This document shows, piece by piece, positions 7,289 to 15,512 of a DNA stretch of 33,202 nucleotides (position 1 is the first letter of the stretch; each line of letters opens with the position of its first letter). Where the stretch lies: positions 1 through 33,202 of the forward strand of contig JAFSRQ010000019.1 in NCBI GenBank assembly GCA_017446055.1, in the 5' to 3' direction. Below the pieces are notes generated by a model. It made no database searches, was not told where the DNA came from, and saw only the letters and a list, made by a program, of their open reading frames with translations. Source of the DNA: Synergistaceae bacterium (GTDB lineage: Bacteria > Synergistota > Synergistia > Synergistales > Aminobacteriaceae). The position numbers and the translations under genes are program-made.

Positions 7289-9493
7289 TTGAACAAGAAA
7301 GCAATCAATTTCCTGCTGACGATGCTTTTCGTGGTGCTTGTCGGGTACTGGATATATTCCAGCGTCCGCGACGAGTTCATGAAGCAGACGGGAGCGTCCC
7401 AGCGAAGGACAGTCGAGACAGTGGCGGCGGGCTACCCTTCCGGCGATGACGAGGTCAGTGATTGGCTCAGTCGTCTTGCGGAAGAGTCAGCAACCTACAC
7501 AGTCGCGTTCGTCCCGGAGCTCCCAATGCCGGGCGAAAAACTCTCGTCAGCCCCAAAAGGAGACTCAGCTCTCGCCAAGCTCACAGAAGAGTCAGCACTA
7601 GACCCTGAGTTCGCAAAAGGCTTCGACAACGCCGCCTACGAGGAAATCTACAGGAGCAGCAAAAACTGGACAGTCGGCGCAAAAGAGGAGCAGGCATTAT
7701 TCTTCGCCCCGGCAATCGACACGAAGACTCACGAGGTAGAGGGAGCGTTAGTGTTCGCGTTCAGCACAGAGGGCGAGCAGAACTTCATGCGCATGATGAA
7801 CACCCTGTTTTTCTGCGCGTTCGTGCTTTTCGCGGTGGTGATATGGCAGCTGATGATGAGCCGGGATCCGATTGTGGGGTTCGCGCTGGCGGGGCTGTTC
7901 CTGATGACGCTGATTTTCGTGGCATACCCGCTGTTCGAGGCACTGAGGCTGTCATTCCTGGAGAACGGGAAATTCTCCCTCTCAACGTGGAAGACAATCC
8001 TACAGTCGGAAGGCTACATGTCGGCATTGTGGGGAAGCCTGAAACTGGGATGCTGGACGGCGACATTCTCGACACTCGTGGGATTCCTGTTCGCGTTCGT
8101 GGTGTCGAGGACTAACGCGCCGTGCAAGAAGCTCATATCGACAATGGGAGTCCTCCCGGTAATCTCGCCTCCGTTCTCGCTGACGCTGTCAATCATTCTT
8201 CTTTTCGGCAACAACGGACTGATTACGCGCTGGCTTCGTGTTGTTGGGCTGGATTTCTCGATTTACGGGCTTCCGGGACTCGTCCTCGTGCAGACAATGG
8301 GAATGTTCCCGATAGCGTTCCTGACACTGAGCGGGGTATTGCAGGCTATCGACTCGACGTTTGAGGAGGCATCCCTGAACTTGTCGGCCTCAAGATTCCA
8401 GACGTTCAGCAAAATCACCCTGCCCCTCGCAGTTCCGGGACTCCTCAGCGCGTGGCTCTTGGTGTTCACGACATCGCTTGCTGACTTCGCGAACCCGTTG
8501 CTTCTCGCTGGCGACCTGAAGGTGTTATCGCTCGAATCCTACATTGAGGTTACCGGGATGAACAGGCTCGGACATGGCGCGGCGTTGTCGATATTGTTAC
8601 TGTTGCCGACGTTGACGGCTTTCCTCGCTCAAAGGTTCTGGGTGGCAAAACGCTCCTACGTAACAGTAACGGGCAAACCTTCCGGGCGTATCACAGAATT
8701 GACGACACCGGGAGTGAGGCGTGCGCTTACGGGGATAATCTTCGTGATAATCTTCTTCCTCGTCATGCTTTACGGCACAATCTTTGCGGGCTGCTTTGTC
8801 AAGAACTGGGGCATCGATTACACGTTCAGCCTTGAGAACATTACGGAGGCAATAACGCGGTCGACTGATGCGCTGTTCGACACTGTAACCCTCGCGGCAA
8901 TCGCGACTCCTATAGCCGGAATCGTGGCCATGATAGCGGCTTTGTTGATTGTACGTCGGAAATTCCACGGCAAGAAACTTCTTGAGATGCTCCTCATGAC
9001 ACCGTTCGCCCTGCCCGGGACTCTTCTGGGTATCAGCTACATTCTCGCGTTCAACCATGCTCCTATAATCCTAGTCGGCACAGCGGCAATCATCATCATC
9101 AACTACGTAATCCGCGAGCTTCCCGTCGGAATTGAGGGCGGCATCGCTTCACTGAGGCAGATTGACCCGTCCATTGAGGAGGCGGCTACTGACTTGGGCG
9201 CTGATCAAGCTACAGTGTTCCGTACAATCGTTCTGCCATTGGTGAGGCCGGCGTTCCTGTCGAGTTTGTCGTACACGTTCGTGCGGTCAATGACGGCGGT
9301 TAGCGCGGTTATATTCCTGATTTCGGCGCGGTGGTATCACATCACGGTGCTCATCTACAACTTCTCGGAGAACCTGCGCTTCGGTCTGGCTAGCGTGATG
9401 TCGACCGTGCTGATCATAATCGTGTTCGGGGCGTTCGGGATAATGCGGCTGATAGTGCGCGAGAACAGCAACCTCACCAAGAACGTAACATGA
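7289..9493 (+). CDS. Iron(III)-type ABC transporter permease, fused two-domain form
   Basis: About 734 residues, an FbpB-like permease with two BPD_transp_1 domains on one chain. Each half carries an EAA loop for contact with the ATPase: EEASLNLSASRFQTFSKITLPL in parts near 8365-8430, and EEAATDLGADQATVFRTIVLPL in parts near 9175-9240. An N-terminal extension precedes the core: one transmembrane helix (about residues 5-23), roughly 130 polar residues that should lie outside the membrane, and a second helix (NTLFFCAFVLFAVVIWQLMM). TTG 7289 is preferred to ATG 7283: AAGGAGG is 7 nt before the TTG but only one base before the ATG. It shares its operon with the binding protein and ATPase. Confidence 0.9.
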   Translation: MNKKAINFLLTMLFVVLVGYWIYSSVRDEFMKQTGASQRRTVETVAAGYPSGDDEVSDWLSRLAEESATYTVAFVPELPMPGEKLSSAPKGDSALAKLTEESALDPEFAKGFDNAAYEEIYRSSKNWTVGAKEEQALFFAPAIDTKTHEVEGALVFAFSTEGEQNFMRMMNTLFFCAFVLFAVVIWQLMMSRDPIVGFALAGLFLMTLIFVAYPLFEALRLSFLENGKFSLSTWKTILQSEGYMSALWGSLKLGCWTATFSTLVGFLFAFVVSRTNAPCKKLISTMGVLPVISPPFSLTLSIILLFGNNGLITRWLRVVGLDFSIYGLPGLVLVQTMGMFPIAFLTLSGVLQAIDSTFEEASLNLSASRFQTFSKITLPLAVPGLLSAWLLVFTTSLADFANPLLLAGDLKVLSLESYIEVTGMNRLGHGAALSILLLLPTLTAFLAQRFWVAKRSYVTVTGKPSGRITELTTPGVRRALTGIIFVIIFFLVMLYGTIFAGCFVKNWGIDYTFSLENITEAITRSTDALFDTVTLAAIATPIAGIVAMIAALLIVRRKFHGKKLLEMLLMTPFALPGTLLGISYILAFNHAPIILVGTAAIIIINYVIRELPVGIEGGIASLRQIDPSIEEAATDLGADQATVFRTIVLPLVRPAFLSSLSYTFVRSMTAVSAVIFLISARWYHITVLIYNFSENLRFGLASVMSTVLIIIVFGAFGIMRLIVRENSNLTKNVT

Positions 9494-9515
9494 TGAAGAA
9501 AGGAGACTAACGAAA

Positions 9516-10613
9516 TTGGCGAGCAAATCAGTAACATTCGACAACATAAAGAAGATATTCCGCGACCCCCAGTCAGGCCAGGACGTTGCGGCTGTAGGGG
9601 GCGTGTCATTCAGGCTTGAGCCGGGGGAACTGGTGACTCTGCTCGGCCCTTCAGGGTGCGGAAAGTCGACAATCCTCCGTATGCTTTCGGGATTCGAACA
9701 GCCTACCTCCGGGAAAATCATGATAGGCGACAACGACGTAACCAACACCCCGCCCAACAAGCGCGATACTGCGATGGTCTTCCAGAGCTACGGCTTGTTC
9801 CCACACATGAACGTCGCGGATAATGTAGGCTACGGCCTGAGACTGCGCAAAGTCCCACAGAAGGAAATCGACGAGAAGGTGCAGAGATTCCTTGAGATGG
9901 TCGGGCTTGGGCAGATGGGGAAGCGTCCTCCGTCGAGACTTTCAGGAGGCCAGCAGCAGAGAGTAGCCCTCGCACGAAGCCTCATCGTTGAGCCGTCAGT
10001 GTTGCTACTTGATGAGCCGCTGTCGAACCTTGATGCCCTTCTGCGTGAACAGATGAGAGTCGAAATCCGCCGCCTTCAGAAATCGCTCGGCATCACGGCA
10101 ATGTACGTTACTCACGACAGAGTCGAGGCAATGAGCCTGTCAGACAGAATCATAGTCATGAAGCTCGGCCACATCATACAGATTGGCACGCCCAGCGACA
10201 TTTACCGCGACCCTGTGGACACGTTCGTTGCGGGGTTCGTGGGGAAGGTTGCGTTTTTCCCGTGCGATGTGAAGGGGATTGATGACGGCTGCCACGTTGA
10301 GATTCGCGGGCAGAAGTTCACCGCTCCTAGATGGGCGAAGAGTCTCAAGGCCGGGGACAAGGCTCTTGTGATGGCGCGTCCTGAGTCGCTTTCGGTTGGC
10401 GAGCCGGGGGCTGGTGTCGAGGACGGAGTCGTTACGGCGAATATCTATCTCGGCAACAGCGTTGAGACGTGGGTGAAGACTGACTTGGGGAATGTCCTTG
10501 TGCAGATAGACAACCCTGACGTGAAGAAAATCTATGACGAGGGCGAGAAGGTTTCTCTGACGTTTGACCCTGCATTGACGAAAGTTCTTGCTGACGACCT
10601 AGAGAAGGCGTAA
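9516..10613 (+). CDS. ABC transporter ATP-binding protein, FbpC/PotA type
   Basis: A 365-residue importer ATPase. Walker A is GPSGCGKST (about residue 44), the Q-loop lies in VFQSYGLFPH, the signature is LSGGQQQR (about 142), Walker B is LLLDEPLSNLDA (about 161) and the H-loop is VTHDRVEA (about 198). The C-terminal third is a TOBE-type regulatory domain (VMARPESLSVGE...). It energises the permease encoded 22 nt upstream. The start is TTG with AAGGAG 10 nt before it; TTG is frequent in this window. All key residues are present. Confidence 0.93.
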   Translation: MASKSVTFDNIKKIFRDPQSGQDVAAVGGVSFRLEPGELVTLLGPSGCGKSTILRMLSGFEQPTSGKIMIGDNDVTNTPPNKRDTAMVFQSYGLFPHMNVADNVGYGLRLRKVPQKEIDEKVQRFLEMVGLGQMGKRPPSRLSGGQQQRVALARSLIVEPSVLLLDEPLSNLDALLREQMRVEIRRLQKSLGITAMYVTHDRVEAMSLSDRIIVMKLGHIIQIGTPSDIYRDPVDTFVAGFVGKVAFFPCDVKGIDDGCHVEIRGQKFTAPRWAKSLKAGDKALVMARPESLSVGEPGAGVEDGVVTANIYLGNSVETWVKTDLGNVLVQIDNPDVKKIYDEGEKVSLTFDPALTKVLADDLEKA

Positions 10614-10668
10614 AGATTTTGCCGGGCGGGGATGAATGTTCTTGCTCTAGGACACATGAGACCGAATG

Positions 10669-10702
10669 CCGGGCGGAGGTGTTAGTGTCTTTGCCCGGTT
10701 TT
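10669..10702 (+). terminator. Terminator of the iron importer operon
   Basis: CCGGGC (10669-10674) and GCCCGG (10693-10698) form a 6-bp GC stem with an 18-nt loop, followed by TTTT. It is a modest but well-placed terminator 55 nt after the ATPase stop. Confidence 0.55.
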
Positions 10703-10920
10703 CATATTCACCAGCTTTGCGGCAAACTGCCATCAATCACTTGCTTGCGGACAGCCGCCTTTAATGCCTTGCCTGTTGCACATTCGCCTGCGTGATCTCC
10801 TGCAAGTTACGCAACTTTCCTAATAACCGCGCAATTGGAGCAATGGAATCACGATAAAGACCATGTACATAACGCCTAGTCAAGAAGAATTTCCCTGCTG
10901 TACTTCGTAAACTAAGGAAG

Positions 10921-11666
10921 TATATACATACGCAAGGGCAATACAAACGAACCAGCTATCCCAACAAAGAACAGAGTATCATGTTTGCTGAGACCTTTGG
11001 CTGTGTAAGATTTATATTGCTGACAGATAAGATAAAACATTATCAGTAACGCCAGCTCAGTATAAAAGCCAAGTCCCCGAAGCAGAGCTGAAGAAATTTA
11101 CAGGCTTGGATTACTCAATGCATGAATTATGCGTAACATCATAGGGAGAACGGGCTAACTGTCCGGAATATTTCCGCAGGCATGAAAGGAAACTGGCCAG
11201 ATTATGCGGGTGGCATTCCAGGCACAAGCAAGGAAGCCGAAACCGGGAACGAATGCGTCTAGAGGATAGCGAACCAGCGCAGAGATTATCGCACAAGAAG
11301 TCATATCGCTTGGCGGAAGACTATGATGCGGTGTGCATTGAGACACTGAATATGCGGGCGATGAGCCATCAGTTGAAGTTTGGCAAGCACGGTATCAGAT
11401 AACAGCTTCGGGAAAATGCGGGAAATACTGAGACAGACAAATGATATGCGTCAAGCCAGCTCTGCAACATCTGCGATAACGTAACAAAGCAGTGAAAGAC
11501 TTTCGCATAAGGCAGTGTACGTGTCCATCATGCGGAGTCAATCATGACCGGGATATAAACGCGGCGGTAAACCTGAGAGGGTGCAAGACTTTGCAGCGCG
11601 CGTAACGTTATGGAGCAGTCTTCGCTGAAGCAGGGGTATGTTCACGGCCTGATATATTCTGAATAA
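10921..11666 (+). pseudogene. tnpB: Decayed IS605-family TnpB (OrfB) with internal deletion
   Basis: Fragments in three frames align with TnpB, the RNA-guided nuclease of IS200/IS605 elements. The N-terminus is at 10942-11049 (YKRTSYPNKEQ, ETFGCVRFI). The next frame joins TPAQYK directly to SQVPEAELKKFTGLDYSMHELCV near 11067, where an intact TnpB would have roughly 100 more residues. In-frame TAG at 11142 and TAA at 11400 follow. Conserved pieces continue: PEYFRRHERKLARL, KQGSRNRERMRL, LAEDYDAVCIETLNMRAMSH, VSDNSFGKM, the first zinc pair QLCNICDNV, then after another shift CPSCGVNHDRDINAAVNLRG, which keeps the second CxxC and the RDxNAA motif. The tail SLKQGYVHGL ends at 11666. No TnpA is nearby and both ends are unclear. 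From 10703 to about 10920 nothing is recognisable. Confidence 0.85.
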
Positions 11667-11674
11667 TCCTCTCA

Positions 11675-11683
11675 TGCTAAACT
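11675..11683 (+). promoter_or_regulatory. Candidate extended -10 for purL
   Basis: TGCTAAACT gives a TG-extended -10 (TAAACT) 30 nt before the purL start. No matching -35 is seen. Confidence 0.3.
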
Positions 11684-11713
11684 TATCGCAAAATCCCGCA
11701 TGGAGGTATCATC

Positions 11714-14700
11714 TTGGTACACAGAATTTACACGGAGCGCAAAGACTCCCATAACCCTGAAGCATTGTCGCTCCTCGCAGAAATACGCGCCCTCAAAGGC
11801 TCCGAGGGTATCAGGAATATTCGCGTCCTCAGTCGCTATGACGTTCAGGGACTCACAGACTCACAGCTCGCCGCTTGCAGGGACTCGGTATTCTCAGAGC
11901 CATTCACCGACAATGTTCTTGACTCAGTCCCGGATGACGCTGATTATGTCCTCGCCGTAGAGTTTCTGCCGGGCCAGTACGACCAGAGAGCCGACTCCGC
12001 TGAACAGTGCGCGGGACTCCTTCTGGGCTTCAGGCCGGTCATCAGAACCGCGAAGGTCTACCTGTTTTACGGTGAGACATCTGACTTCATGGCCGTCAAG
12101 AAGCACCTCATCAACCCGGTGGAAGCCCGCGAAGCTCAGTCAGCCGCATATGACTCGCTCAGTGCCGATTATCCCGTTCCTGATGACGTTATGACTGTTG
12201 ACGACATTATGAGCCTTGAAGGACTCGCAATGAGCCGGGAAGATATGCTTTGCGTGAAGGAGTATTTTGACGCTGAGGGACGCAAGCCTACACGGGCGGA
12301 AATCAAGGTGCTTGACACTTACTGGTCAGACCATTGCAGGCACACCACGTTCACGACTCACATTGACGGCGCGGAGATTCATGACGATGCTGTGAGCGAG
12401 GCTTACGTGATGTATCAGGACATACGCAAAGAGCTGGGCTATGACTCATCACGTCCTGTTACGCTGATGGACATTGCCACGATTGGCGCGAAATATCTTA
12501 GGGCAAAAGGACTGCTGACTGATATTTACGACAGCGAAGAGAACAACGCCTGCACTGTGAGGATTAACGCAGAGGGCGAGTCATGGCTGTTACTGTTCAA
12601 GAACGAGACTCACAATCACCCTACAGAGATTGAGCCTTTCGGGGGTGCGGCTACGTGCATAGGCGGGGCAATCCGGGACCCTCTTTCGGGGCGTGCATAT
12701 GTCTACCAGGCCATGAGAATCACCGGGGCGGCAGATCCCTTCACGGCCACAATTCCGGGAAAGCTCCCCCAGCGCACAATCATAACGAAGGCGGCGCAGG
12801 GTTACAGCTCATACGGCAACCAGATAGGAATCCCAACAGGAATAGTCCGGGAGATATATCACGAGGGCTACAGGGCGAAGCGTCTCGAGGTCGGTGCGGT
12901 TGTGGCGGCGGTGAAAGAGTCTGACGTTATCCGCGAAAAGCCGTCAGCAGGAGACATCGTATTATTGCTCGGCGGCAGGACAGGCAGGGACGGCATCGGC
13001 GGCGCAACAGGCTCATCCGTCTCACACACAGCATCATCAATCGAGACATGCGGCGCGGAAGTGCAGAAGGGCAATGCTCCCGAAGAACGCAAGTTACAGC
13101 GTCTCTTCAGGAACCCGGAGTTTACCCGGCTCATCAAACGCTGCAATGATTTCGGGGCTGGCGGTGTCAGTGTTGCAGTAGGCGAGCTTGCTGACGGACT
13201 CGACATCAATCTTGACGCAGTGCCCTTGAAGTATGCCGGGCTTGACGGGACAGAGATAGCCGTTAGCGAGTCCCAGGAGCGCATGGCAGTGGTGATTTCT
13301 CCTGACGATGAAGGCCGTGTGAAGTCTCTTGCGCTGAGTGAGGACGTTGAAGCCACCGTGATAGCCAGGGTGAATGACTCAGGACGTATGCGGATGACTT
13401 GGCGCGGGCGGGAAATCGTCAACATATCACGCTCATTCATCGACACGAACGGAGCATCACGCCATATCTCGGTGAAAGTGAGTCCCCCAGAGTCGACCCC
13501 TCCGTCATTCACTGCGCTCATGACACCTCCCCTTGCGCAGAGGAGGCAAGAAGCATCGGGACTCTCGTCCTCCCTGCCAAGGGGGGAAGCAAAGGGGGGT
13601 CATCTCCTGCCAAGGGAGGATACAGGGGGGTATTCTTCTGCAAGTGGGGAACAAAAGGGGGGTCATGTTTTCCCTGAGTGCCTCGCGGATCTCAATGCGT
13701 GTTCGGGTCGCGGTCTGTCTGAGAGGTTCGACTCCACAGTCGGAGGGCGCACGGTCTTGATGCCTTTCGGGGGCAAGTACCAGAAGACTCCCGTGATGGC
13801 CATGTGCGCGAAAATCCCGGCCATGCGTGAGACTGATACATGCTCGCTCATGTCGTGGGGATTTGACCCGTATCTGTCGGAACAGTCTCCGTTTGAGGGT
13901 GCGTATGTCGCTGTTCTTGAGGCTCTGTGCAGGGTCGCGGCTTCCGGCGGTGATATGTCTCATTGCTGGCTCACGCTGCAGGAGTACTTCGGCAAGCCTG
14001 AGAATGACCCGGCGCGGTGGGGGCTGCCTTTCGGGGCGTTGCTGGGTGCGCTGAAGGCTCAAGTCGATTACGGTGTAGCTGCAATCGGCGGAAAGGACTC
14101 AATGAGCGGCACTTTCACGGGTGCTGACGGCAGAAGGCTCGATGTCCCTCCGACGCTGATAGCCTTTGCTGTGTCTGTTGCTGACGTTAAGCGGGCAATG
14201 TCGCCGGAGTTCAAGCGTTCAGGCTCACGGGTGATAGTCCTCAAGCCTGAGTATGATTCGCGCTGCCTCCCGGTGAAGGAGTCAATGCTGGGGATTTTTG
14301 CCGACATCAGAGCCATGAACGAGCAGGGGAAAATTCGTGCGTGTTCTCTAGTGTCAGGAAACATAGAGTCCGAGATATTCCGCATGTGCCTGGGGAATAA
14401 TCTGGGCTTCATGTTCACCGGGAATGTTACTGAATACGGGTGCGGAGTGTTTCTCGTGGAAGTTGCCGACGACCTAGCTGTGAGTTATCCCGAACTGGGG
14501 CGGGTGATTGATGAGCCTGTGATGATTCTTGCTGACGGAAGAAGAGTCGCTCTCTCTGATGCCGAAGCGATATATGATGCCCCGCTCGCCGAAATATTCC
14601 CCGCGTCAACAAACGAGTCCGCCGAAATCCCAAGCATAGCCGTGAAGCCCGGCTTGCCTTCAGCCGTCTACACTCACAGCCCTGTTGCCGAGCCGCGATT

Positions 14701-15493
14701 CCTGATACCCGTTTTCGCCGGGACTAACTGCGAGTACGAGACAGCAAGAGCCGTGAACATGGCCGGGGGCAAAGCCGAGATATTCGTTGTCCGCTCGCTT
14801 ACGCCGGAAATGATGCAGGAGTCAGCCGAAAGATTCGCTCAGGCACTCAGAGAGTCTCAGGCACTAATCATACCCGGAGGCTTCTCGAATGGTGATGAGC
14901 CTGACGGTTCCGGGAAATTCATCGCGATATTCTTACGCAGTCCGCAAGTACGGAGCGCAGTCGAGAATCTCATTGATGACAGGGGCGGGCTTGTCTGCGG
15001 AATCTGCAACGGCTTCCAGGCTCTCATGAAGACCGGGCTTCTGCCTCACGGTAAGTTCATGAATCCCGGTGATCTTTCCGCGACTCTCACGTTCAACCGT
15101 ATAGGCCGACACCAGTCCCGGATAATACGCTCGGTAGTAACCTGCAATAATTCCCCGTGGATGAAGCTCACCAGGCCCGGCGAAGTCTACTCAGTCCCAA
15201 TATCACACGGCGAGGGAAGATTCCTTTGCGGCGAAGAGGAATTCACGCGCCTCATGATGAACGGGCAAGTAGCGGGTCAGTACTGCGGTTTTGACGGGAA
15301 GCCCTCAATGCTCACGGAAGATAATCCCTCTGGTTCGTGTTTTGCTGTAGAATGTATAACATCCCCGGATGGAAGAATCATCGGCAGAATGGGTCATGTC
15401 GAGCGCAACGGGGAAAATCTTTGCCGCAATGTCCCGGGAAATTTCAGCATGAGGTTTTTCGAGGCTGCCTGCCGCTATTTCAGTAAACTCTAG
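11714..15493 (+). CDS. purL: Phosphoribosylformylglycinamidine synthase, single-chain
   Basis: A 1259-residue FGAM synthase of the one-chain type found in Clostridia and Synergistota. It converts FGAR, glutamine and ATP to FGAM in purine synthesis. The AIRS-like catalytic part carries the KNETHNHPTEIEPFGGAAT signature (about residues 296-315), a second AIRS pair follows, and the C-terminal class I glutaminase has PGGFSNGD, the nucleophile Cys in VCGICNGFQ (about residue 1096) and SHGEGRF. TTG 11714 is the start, with GGAGG 7 nt before it. A foreign-looking stretch of about 50 residues (near 605-655) with RGEAKGGH-type repeats interrupts a linker without breaking the frame. No other pur gene is visible nearby; the next gene starts 20 nt downstream and is probably co-transcribed. 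Confidence 0.95.
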   Translation: MVHRIYTERKDSHNPEALSLLAEIRALKGSEGIRNIRVLSRYDVQGLTDSQLAACRDSVFSEPFTDNVLDSVPDDADYVLAVEFLPGQYDQRADSAEQCAGLLLGFRPVIRTAKVYLFYGETSDFMAVKKHLINPVEAREAQSAAYDSLSADYPVPDDVMTVDDIMSLEGLAMSREDMLCVKEYFDAEGRKPTRAEIKVLDTYWSDHCRHTTFTTHIDGAEIHDDAVSEAYVMYQDIRKELGYDSSRPVTLMDIATIGAKYLRAKGLLTDIYDSEENNACTVRINAEGESWLLLFKNETHNHPTEIEPFGGAATCIGGAIRDPLSGRAYVYQAMRITGAADPFTATIPGKLPQRTIITKAAQGYSSYGNQIGIPTGIVREIYHEGYRAKRLEVGAVVAAVKESDVIREKPSAGDIVLLLGGRTGRDGIGGATGSSVSHTASSIETCGAEVQKGNAPEERKLQRLFRNPEFTRLIKRCNDFGAGGVSVAVGELADGLDINLDAVPLKYAGLDGTEIAVSESQERMAVVISPDDEGRVKSLALSEDVEATVIARVNDSGRMRMTWRGREIVNISRSFIDTNGASRHISVKVSPPESTPPSFTALMTPPLAQRRQEASGLSSSLPRGEAKGGHLLPREDTGGYSSASGEQKGGHVFPECLADLNACSGRGLSERFDSTVGGRTVLMPFGGKYQKTPVMAMCAKIPAMRETDTCSLMSWGFDPYLSEQSPFEGAYVAVLEALCRVAASGGDMSHCWLTLQEYFGKPENDPARWGLPFGALLGALKAQVDYGVAAIGGKDSMSGTFTGADGRRLDVPPTLIAFAVSVADVKRAMSPEFKRSGSRVIVLKPEYDSRCLPVKESMLGIFADIRAMNEQGKIRACSLVSGNIESEIFRMCLGNNLGFMFTGNVTEYGCGVFLVEVADDLAVSYPELGRVIDEPVMILADGRRVALSDAEAIYDAPLAEIFPASTNESAEIPSIAVKPGLPSAVYTHSPVAEPRFLIPVFAGTNCEYETARAVNMAGGKAEIFVVRSLTPEMMQESAERFAQALRESQALIIPGGFSNGDEPDGSGKFIAIFLRSPQVRSAVENLIDDRGGLVCGICNGFQALMKTGLLPHGKFMNPGDLSATLTFNRIGRHQSRIIRSVVTCNNSPWMKLTRPGEVYSVPISHGEGRFLCGEEEFTRLMMNGQVAGQYCGFDGKPSMLTEDNPSGSCFAVECITSPDGRIIGRMGHVERNGENLCRNVPGNFSMRFFEAACRYFSKL
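13573..13668 (+). repeat. Three tandem 31-33 bp G-rich repeats inside purL
   Basis: Units begin at about 13573, 13606 and 13637 with the pattern CCTGCCAAGGGGGGA, a short spacer, then AGGGGGGT. They keep the purL frame and encode LPRGEAKGGH, LPREDTGGYS and SGEQKGGHVF. Just upstream, CCTCC...GGAGG at 13527-13550 is a related small palindrome. Confidence 0.8.
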
Positions 15494-15512
15494 CAAAAGG
15501 AGCTGTTAACGT

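Noticed and set aside
7785..9058. Antisense frames over the permease gene
   Set aside because: Shadow frames of a confident membrane permease; the products are Arg/Ser-rich without domains.
10761..10946. Small minus-strand protein before the TnpB relic
   Set aside because: No recognisable family or ribosome site; it partly overlaps the plus-strand TnpB N-terminus.
12868..14062. Long minus-strand open frames inside purL
   Set aside because: They are antisense to a clear PurL and show no family motifs, ribosome sites or sensible composition.
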